A DNA stretch of 64,000 nt from Diplonema japonicum (taxonomy: Eukaryota; Euglenozoa; Diplonemea; Diplonemida; Diplonemidae). The stretch covers positions 310,001 through 374,000 of the forward strand of contig OZ025697.1 of assembly GCA_964019335.1 (NCBI GenBank), given 5' to 3'. Below the pieces are notes generated by a model, which searched no databases, was not told the origin of the DNA, and saw only the letters and a list, made by a program, of their open reading frames with translations. Positions within the stretch are counted from its first letter, which is position 1. Each line of letters opens with the position of its first letter. A program made the translations under genes and the position numbers. This document shows positions 58,370-64,000 of this stretch, one piece after another.

Positions 58370-59240
58370 TCAGGACCCCTCAGATGTCTCAGACCGAGAG
58401 AAGTGCCTATTTGCGGGTGGAATATCGGCCTCGAAATCGTCAAGAGGCCTTTTTGGGGTTATGGAAGAGTGGTACGAAAAAAGCACTTATTTGGACAGAG
58501 GTATTGGTTACAGGTGTAGCATTTGTAGATTGTGCGTAAAGGACAGTAGACCCCAAGCCCCCAATTGCCCCGTGAAGGTACGAGTGTCTCGTCAATGCTT
58601 AAATATTTTCCTGGCACTGCTGCTTTTGCCCACTTGCCACCAATTCTGTCCAGAAACCCTCGTATCTTCACAACACATCACCGTTTGACTCTTCTGTGTG
58701 AGTGAAGTGGAGGCTACTTTTGATTTCCCGGTAGCGTCTCCTGGGCATCGTGTTACTGAAAAGGGGGATTTTCATGGGTCCTGTGGACCAATACGACTGC
58801 TGATTCTAGGCACGCCGCAAACCCATCGCAATGCTCAATCCGAGTGAGCGGTGGAATCCTGGGTCGAAATTTTATCAATCTCAGCGTTCTTTTGCTTGTT
58901 TGTCTCTTCTTGGATGACGTCTGTGAGCTTCTTATAAAAAAACCGAAGGAATAACCATTTTGCGTCGTCAGGTTTCTGCGTACCACGGGACAGCTTTTTT
59001 TCTCCCCACTGGTCTATTTTATGGTCTCTATGGGTACCAACTCCCTTACCCTTGAAGGTTGGACCTCGAGCTGTAGCTGTTTTGGCTTTACCTTTGCGTT
59101 TTTTGGGAACAATTTGGGCACAGTATGCACACCCGTTATTTTGCGTTTTTAGCCTATCTACTTGGATTTGGGACCCACTTGGTGGGATAACAAGGTAAAG
59201 TGATGCAGCGCAGCATGAAATGCAGTTGAAAATAACTCCT
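58370..59240 (-). pseudogene. Decayed piggyBac-like transposase
   Basis: Three frames on the minus strand each carry a piece of a piggyBac-type (DDE_Tnp_1_7) transposase in order. First, about 59236-58835: LVIPPSGSQIQVDRLKTQ, NNGCAYCAQIV and WLFLRFFYKKLTDVIQEETN, the last matching the N-terminal eTN motif. Second, 58748-58668: MPRRRYREIKSSLHFTHTEE. Third, 58671-58459: PGKYLSIDETLVPSRGN with the first catalytic Asp, then directly a Cys-rich end (IYKCYTCNQYLCPNKCFF). The region between SIDE and the Cys-rich end, normally well over 100 residues with the second and third Asp, is missing. At least one frameshift and one internal deletion make it non-functional. A last open stretch to 58370 may be tail. 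Composition is less homopolymeric than in neighbouring spacers. Confidence 0.65.
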
Positions 59241-60322
59241 CACTATAGTCGTTCTTGGAGATCCAGGGGTCGTGGGGACGAAAAAGTACTTAGAGAAAAA
59301 AACAATTTTCAAAACGACAAATATTTGCGCCTTTGGAGTGTAATGGGTTAAAAAAAACTTTTTGCAATAACAATTCTTTCAAGGTTCGTACACCTGTTCC
59401 AGCAGAAAAAAGAAAAGAAATGCGCGTGCATTTTTCTAGCTGTAAAGAAAAAGTAGATCTGCTAGTGCACAAAAGCATTTTGTGGGGGTTTTTGTTTTTT
59501 CAATTAAGAAGCAGTGGGGAGAGGAGGGGGGGAAAAAAGCGAAGGAAGTCCAAAAGGGGGAAGAGAACCGACCACCGCGACTGGGAAACTTAGCTACTTG
59601 AGTTAAACGTTTGGTCACAACCCCGAAAAAGGTGACAATGAGTAGACTAGTATGTTCTGGTTGGTTTGCCTTACGCTCTGGCCGGTTGCATGTGGGCGGA
59701 AGCCTACTTAGTGGCCCTCACAAAGCAGGCCACTTTACATTACGAACATCGAGTCAAATAAAAGAAAAGGGAAAGGGTCGCGGGGCAGGTTCGGGTTTGA
59801 TTTTCTTCTCCTTTTTTTTTTCTTTCTCTTCTTCCCATGAACAAAGAGCGAAGAAAAAAAAAGAAACGAGAAGAAAAAGAACGAGAAAAAAAGGGCAATT
59901 GGATAGTTAAATCCACAACGGGGAAAGAGTGTGGAGCGGGAAAGAAAAAAAAAAATACTGCACTCATCAGAATAGGGAGAGGAGAGCCTTTTCCAGCTAC
60001 CCCACAACAAAGAAAAAGAAGAAAAAACCTACGACCCTGAATAAAAAGAAAGAAGTATAGAATAGAATTAAGTATGGAAAAAAAGGGGGGAAATAAGGGG
60101 GAAAAAGAAGAAAAAAGCTGTTCCATGTCGAAAAGCTGCTTTTTCTGTTATCTAATTACCCCTCCTCCCCACCACCCCCGCCTCCCTCCCTTTTTTTTCC
60201 ACGCTGTCAAACGAAAAAGAACAAAAAAACCAGAAAACATACAAGGAAAAATAAATTAAAAGAGAGGTTCCCTTCTCAAAGAAAAAAATAAACGGGGAAA
60301 AGGCCGTACATTGCCAACGTCA
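59241..60322. other. Spacer, no gene recognised
   Basis: About 1.1 kb between the transposase remnant and the end of the PDZ gene. The left half has mixed sequence (possibly more element flank); the right half, from about 59750, is A/G-rich with many AAAAGAAAA runs. Short open frames on both strands are rich in Lys or Phe/Ser and do not resemble genes. A TTAA occurs near 59347. Confidence 0.4.
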
Positions 60323-61732
60323 TCAAATCTGTAGGTGTTAAAAATACCCATCCCCTTAACATACCAATGTGTGTCCTCTACCAGCTGTGCGGTTGATGCT
60401 GTACTGTTCTGACAGAGAGGTAAGAGGAAGGTGGTTATGCTGCGAACGAGGATGAGTAGAATATGTCGACCTGCGCGAATGCGGGAAGTAATAGCTGTCT
60501 TCCCTTTGCGGCGCGGAAAAGTTGCCGTGCCTGGAACGGTGCTCCGGGGGAGGGGGCAGCGTACCGCTGTACTTATCACTGAGCCGGGTGTCTCTTTGCA
60601 ACATCGCCTCGCCTTCAAAGTCCAATGGCACCACTTGCCTATCAATCCTGGTGTCGATTCTTGAAAGAACATCATTCTCGATATTTCTCCAATGCTCGCC
60701 CTGCGCGTCGTACGACGCAACAAAATTCCTCCAGAAGTCGGACTTCTTCCGACTCCTTCTCGGACGGTAACTGGGCAACGACGGTTCTCTCTCTGTTGAC
60801 TGATACCCTTCTTCTGGCTCTTCGTATTCCTCATACAATTCACTCACAGGTTCGACCACCTCTTCATCATTATCATCGTCGTTGAAATCTTGGTATATAA
60901 CTGGTTCCTCAACAGGGTCAATTTCGGAAACAGGGTCGTCGGCTGGTTCTGACGTTGGGGTCGGTTGTAGTTCCACACCGGCTTCAAATTTAACCTTGAT
61001 GTCTTCACGTCGATCATGGCTTCTTTCTAATATGGCTAGAAGACCCTCCGCGTTCATTACAGGCTCGTTGTTGACGTGCGTTATGATCTGGTTTTCGGGT
61101 TTGACCCCAGCACGTGCGGCAGATCCTGAGGGTGTGACGCCTTTTAGTCTGATAGGCCGTCCTATGACGCTCCTCTCTGTCACGTCCATTCCATACCCTT
61201 CAGGTGCGAATTGGATGAGAACTGAACCGTCGTCGGGAGGCGGTGTACGTCTTGGTATTTCCAATCTTTTAGACCGTATCATTTCAAGGGTCTCCTTAGG
61301 CGTTCTGCCCCCGCTTTGCATCGTCAGTCTCGGTTGTAGTAGGATCCTGTCGGATATCTGCAGTTCTTTATTAGCAACGTATGGCTTTCTCAGCTCGTTA
61401 ATTAATTCCAACGCGTTCCCTGGTGTGTGGGTGTTTTTATTGTCAGTTTTCCATCTGAACGCCCAGTCTCTCTCTTTACTTTGGTCGGTCGCCCTGATCA
61501 GTACTCTGCCCCCGTCCGTTTGGACTTCTTGGATTTGGTGTAAAAGGAGGACCCTCTTCACACCCTTTGACACTGCGTCCACCATCAACAGATATGGCGA
61601 GCTAATGATCATAATCCTGTTGAGCTTCTTTGCGTCGTTCGAAGACTGTTTCTCGATCGCCATGCACCCGTGTGCGCTGCTAATTTCTCGCAGGTTCCAT
61701 GACGGATTGAGTCGTTCCATTCGGGGAGCCAT
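60323..61732 (-). CDS. PDZ protein with possible PH-like N-terminal domain
   Basis: The start MAPRMERLNPSWNL is the first ATG (61732) after an AG at 61744-61743. Residues ~10-115 have alternating strands (LNRIMIISSPYLLMVDAVSK, RVLLLHQIQEVQTDGGRVLI, then DWAFRWKT and a helix NALELINELRK) that fit a PH-like fold. A PDZ domain lies at about 180-260: PIRLKGVTPSGSAARAGVKP and NQIITHVNNEPVMNAEGLLA. An acidic stretch (DFNDDDNDEEVVEP) and a Ser/Arg-rich, basic tail follow. A 36-nt intron candidate at the end (60364-60329, GTATGT...CTACAG) would make the protein end ...GHTLI at 60323 (457 residues); without splicing it ends ...GHTLVC at 60356. It is a probable membrane-proximal scaffold. Its ATG is only 59 bases downstream of the tRNA gene. 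Confidence 0.8.
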
Positions 61733-61782
61733 TGCACCCAACCTGTATGAAGTTTGGTGAGAAATATTGACTTTCTACAAGT

Positions 61783-61788
61783 AAAAAA
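61783..61788 (-). terminator. Oligo-T run after the tRNA
   Basis: Six T on the minus strand begin two bases after the CCA-like end region of the tRNA. This is the usual RNA polymerase III stop signal. Confidence 0.7.
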
Positions 61789-61790
61789 GG

Positions 61791-61862
61791 TGGACATTGA
61801 GGGGTTCGAACCCTCGACCTCCCGTATGCGGAACGGGCGCTCTTCCACTGAGCTAAACGCCC
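61791..61862 (-). tRNA. tRNA-Ala, anticodon CGC, with C33
   Basis: A 72-nt cloverleaf folds cleanly. Acceptor GGGCGTT pairs with AATGTCC through seven pairs, including G3:U70, the universal alanine identity element. The D-arm is GCTC/GAGC, the anticodon stem CCCGT/ACGGG and the T-arm GAGGG-TTCGAAC-CCCTC. A73 is the discriminator. The A box (TAGCTCAGTGG) and B box (GGTTCGAACCC) are perfect. The anticodon loop reads TCCGCAT, giving anticodon CGC with A37 but cytosine at position 33, where U is nearly universal. It is co-oriented with the protein genes and ends 59 bases before the PDZ gene's ATG. All stems being intact argues against a dead pseudogene. Confidence 0.88.
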
Positions 61863-62815
61863 CATGTTTCTTTTTCGCGATAAAAAACTGGGTGAAACTG
61901 GGGTGGGTGCACTCGACAAAGAAAACCACCAGAAGACTGAGAACTGATGAACTAGATTGTATCCCATCAACCTGACAAACTGCCTCGGAAAGCCATGGAA
62001 AAGATGGTTCGACGACGGTTGCCCAAGCCGGGTTCAGGAAAAAGGCGACAAATGTGAATGGGGCAAGTGTGCTCTTGCATTTTTTAAAGTGTAACAGAAA
62101 AAAAAAAAAACAGACATAGGAAAAGAAGCATTGACAAGTAAACACACAACACAGCATTGAGGGAAAGGGTTCATAAAAAAATTATGTAACTGCATTGGTT
62201 GTTCTACTTTGTTTCTTAGCTAGCTTTTGATTGAGGTGAGGGGTAAAACAGAAATAGAAACACACACACAAGAAGAGGGCTGTACTTAGCATCGACTGTG
62301 CGGCATGCTACTACTTTTTTTTCTTTTTCTTTCTTTTTTTTTGCATTCCAAAAGAAAATTGAGTAGTACTAATAAATACAAAAGAAGGAGGTGAAATGTT
62401 CAATAATAGTCCCCCCCCCCCTCTTTTTATTTTCTTCGTTCTCTATTTTTTTATTTTTCAACAGCCTAGGCAGAAGGGGAAAGGAGGGAAGGACAAAGAG
62501 AAAATAAAGGATATGGGTTCCCAGGGGAAACCACTCGCAGGGGGAGTGGCGATAACTAGGGGGAGGGGGAGGCCAGAGCGATTTCTTCAGTTTTGTGGTC
62601 ATAATATTAGTTTTGGCCTACTTTTGTGAGTTCAAATAATAATAAAAAAAAAAACTAGAAAAAGAAAGAACGAAATGAAAAAGAAACAAAAATTAAGCAT
62701 TCTTTCAGATGGGGTGTTACAACAGGGGGAAGAAGGGTAAAGAAAAAAAAAAAGAGGAAAGGAAAGGACGATCGGAAAAAAGAAAATTTAATTATTTTTG
62801 TGTCAGGGAGGGGCG
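61863..62815. other. Spacer upstream of the tRNA
   Basis: About 950 bases between the tRNA and the 3' end of the right-most gene. Composition is mixed, with A/T runs near 62097-62110 and 62310-62341 and a C-run near 62411. No protein-like frame is seen, and no U6, 7SL or other small-RNA signature was recognised next to the tRNA. Confidence 0.4.
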
Positions 62816-63991
62816 TCACGATGCGTGTGAATTTGGAGTGATCCAAGTGATAGGTGGTGATGGAGAGTGAGAAGAGTCCAAAGCGTCTTTTAGTATATCG
62901 ACGAAAGGCTGCACGGAAGAGGAAAGGGTAACGGTTGTGCTTAAAATGTGCCGGACTTTAGGAACGTCGTGCTGGAGGAAGGCAATACCCGCATCGTTGA
63001 AAATCTCCCATTTCTGCCCAGGGGCAGCCTCGAGTTCGTACATCCATTCTTCTTCGGAGTTCAGCTCCCTGTCGGTCACAGGTGAGGTGCACGACATCTT
63101 CACATGAGCGTCCCAAAGAATTTCGTAATGGAAAAGGGCCTCGTCTTCGAAAATGAAAGGGACCAGGATGGATTCCAGGATCAAGCGTTTTTCATACGCG
63201 TTTCCCACGTCCAATGCGGTCGATCTGTCGCACACCACGTCTAGTTGTTTTCTCCGCCCGTATCTTTCGACCTCAGTGAGGTACGTTGTGAGCTTGCCCA
63301 AGACGCAAAACCTTCGCAGGGCCTTGCACCCTAGGTAGCCACACTGCGCCGTTCCAACAACAATCCCAGCATTGCATGCTTTTGACTTTTTTGTGATGTG
63401 CGAGAACAAGCTTACCACAGACTTGACTGCGGACATAGCATGAAGGCTGCAGGTGTGGGATGCGTTGAACGATGTATAGATTTTGTCGCCGATAAAGTTG
63501 TCGATGACCCCTTTCGCGTTTGAGAAGGCGGCGGTCGCGGACTCAAGGATGAACTCGTGCGTGCTGAGAAAACCCTCCTTGTCGGTTTCGATTAGGTTCA
63601 AGCTGTTTTTTATGTTCACGGCAACCAACGACAGCCGTTTCTTTATCAACGACGGCCTGTCCAGCGTCGATTTCGAGATCGTCGAAGTCTGGTCGTCCAT
63701 ACCGTTGTAAGCTGTTTGCAAACAAGACTGGTCCAGATACGGACGAAAATCCTTCAAACTCATCAGAATTTTTTGATACGCGTTGAGTAACGGTGTCGGA
63801 AGATCTGGTGACGCTGTGTCCAGAGCTGTTGAAGCGTCGTCTAGGTTGTACTCTGCAAGTGCATATGCGATGGTTTCAGCAGCCTCGATGGAGCTTTCCA
63901 TTCGTTTCCGTTCGACAGCCGCGACTGTTGCGAACCAACGCGTGCACCAAAAATCCAACAAAAAGATCAAAAGCTGTGGGAGCAGAACCAT
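62816..63991 (-). CDS. Class III nucleotide-cyclase-domain protein, catalytically degenerate, partial at 5' end
   Basis: The frame runs from the window edge to a stop at 62816, about 390 residues. A juxtamembrane-type helical segment (VAAVERKRMESSIEAAETIA ... LKDFRPYLDQSCL) precedes a class III cyclase fold at ~115-300: LVAVNIKNS, GVIDNFIGDKIYTSFNAS, CNAGIVVGTAQCGYLG and LRRFCVLGKLTTYLTEVERY. The first metal Asp is Asn (VAVNI); the second (IGDK) is kept. At the transition-state pair, Asn is Thr and Arg is Glu. Activity is therefore unlikely. The C-terminal ~100 residues are a different, mixed domain. The ATG at 63991 may not be the true start: an acceptor-like GTTCGCAACAG lies near 63930, so the first ~18 residues could be intron and further exons may lie outside the window. 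Confidence 0.75.
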   Translation of the reverse strand: MVLLPQLLIFLLDFWCTRWFATVAAVERKRMESSIEAAETIAYALAEYNLDDASTALDTASPDLPTPLLNAYQKILMSLKDFRPYLDQSCLQTAYNGMDDQTSTISKSTLDRPSLIKKRLSLVAVNIKNSLNLIETDKEGFLSTHEFILESATAAFSNAKGVIDNFIGDKIYTSFNASHTCSLHAMSAVKSVVSLFSHITKKSKACNAGIVVGTAQCGYLGCKALRRFCVLGKLTTYLTEVERYGRRKQLDVVCDRSTALDVGNAYEKRLILESILVPFIFEDEALFHYEILWDAHVKMSCTSPVTDRELNSEEEWMYELEAAPGQKWEIFNDAGIAFLQHDVPKVRHILSTTVTLSSSVQPFVDILKDALDSSHSPSPPITWITPNSHAS

Positions 63992-64000
63992 GGCTGTTCC

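Noticed and set aside
58459..58671. Stand-alone small zinc-finger gene
   Set aside because: The SIDE motif and neighbouring pieces identify it as part of a broken piggyBac transposase.
61754..61975. Short plus-strand frame with GFEPSTSRM
   Set aside because: This is the well-known spurious translation of a tRNA antisense strand; the tRNA lies exactly here.
1..64000. Many plus-strand frames of 60-250 codons opposite real genes
   Set aside because: They mirror genuine minus-strand coding sequence or homopolymers and lack domain motifs, signal logic or acceptors.

Overview
The window looks like nuclear DNA of a flagellate protist of the Euglenozoa, most probably a diplonemid; this assignment is inferred, not proven. 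All 16 protein genes with credible reading frames, plus one broken transposase, read on the minus strand, as in polycistronic trypanosome-type transcription. Several genes have a pyrimidine tract followed by an AG just upstream of the ATG, the layout of a spliced-leader acceptor. At the same time many genes carry cis-introns (GT...AG, about 34-69 nt), which kinetoplastids almost never have. Leishmanolysin-type protease and trypanosome-type nucleotide cyclase relatives fit the same group. The standard genetic code holds throughout. Introns and spacers are full of A or T homopolymers.

Layout, left to right. 1-127: start of an unknown gene. 208-3132: Ser/Pro-rich protein with a charged helix. 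3262-4041: coiled-coil/PDZ protein. 4283-5170: F-box-like Cys-rich protein. 6554-8574: five-exon leucine-rich-repeat plus dual-specificity phosphatase gene. 9336-37664: the dominating feature, one eight-exon gene that I reconstruct as a 9,339-residue secreted leishmanolysin-like protein with about 25 Ig-like 'D-x-x-G-N' repeats, C-type lectin, WSC, PAN/Apple, kelch, LamG-like and EGF-like modules. 37953-41657: three tandem degenerate class III cyclase domains. 41817-43136: helical coiled-coil protein. 44420-45897: CDIN1/TPD-nuclease-like protein with substituted catalytic residues.

46145-47522: ER-type thioredoxin plus FKBP fusion. 47681-48904: four-exon unknown protein. 49100-49888: FYVE protein. 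50136-52943: transportin-3/importin-13-like karyopherin. 53026-53238: 70-residue twin CX3C protein. 53527-54507: PH-like protein ending in a CaaX box. 54698-56204: R3H RNA-binding-type protein. 56408-57499: membrane-anchored protein kinase. 58370-59240: decayed piggyBac-like transposase. 60323-61732: PDZ protein with a possible PH-like N-terminus. 61791-61862: tRNA-Ala(CGC) with an unusual C33. 62816-63991: second degenerate class III cyclase-domain protein, cut by the window edge.

The genes do not form one pathway. Signalling and membrane functions recur (phosphatase, kinase, FYVE, PH-CaaX, two pseudo-cyclases, two PDZ proteins), but co-orientation is probably the transcription mode rather than functional clustering. 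No CRISPR array, rRNA gene or bacterial operon structure is present. Exon boundaries were worked out by hand from reading frame, GT/AG signals and domain continuity; in multi-exon genes the joined lengths were checked to be multiples of three.
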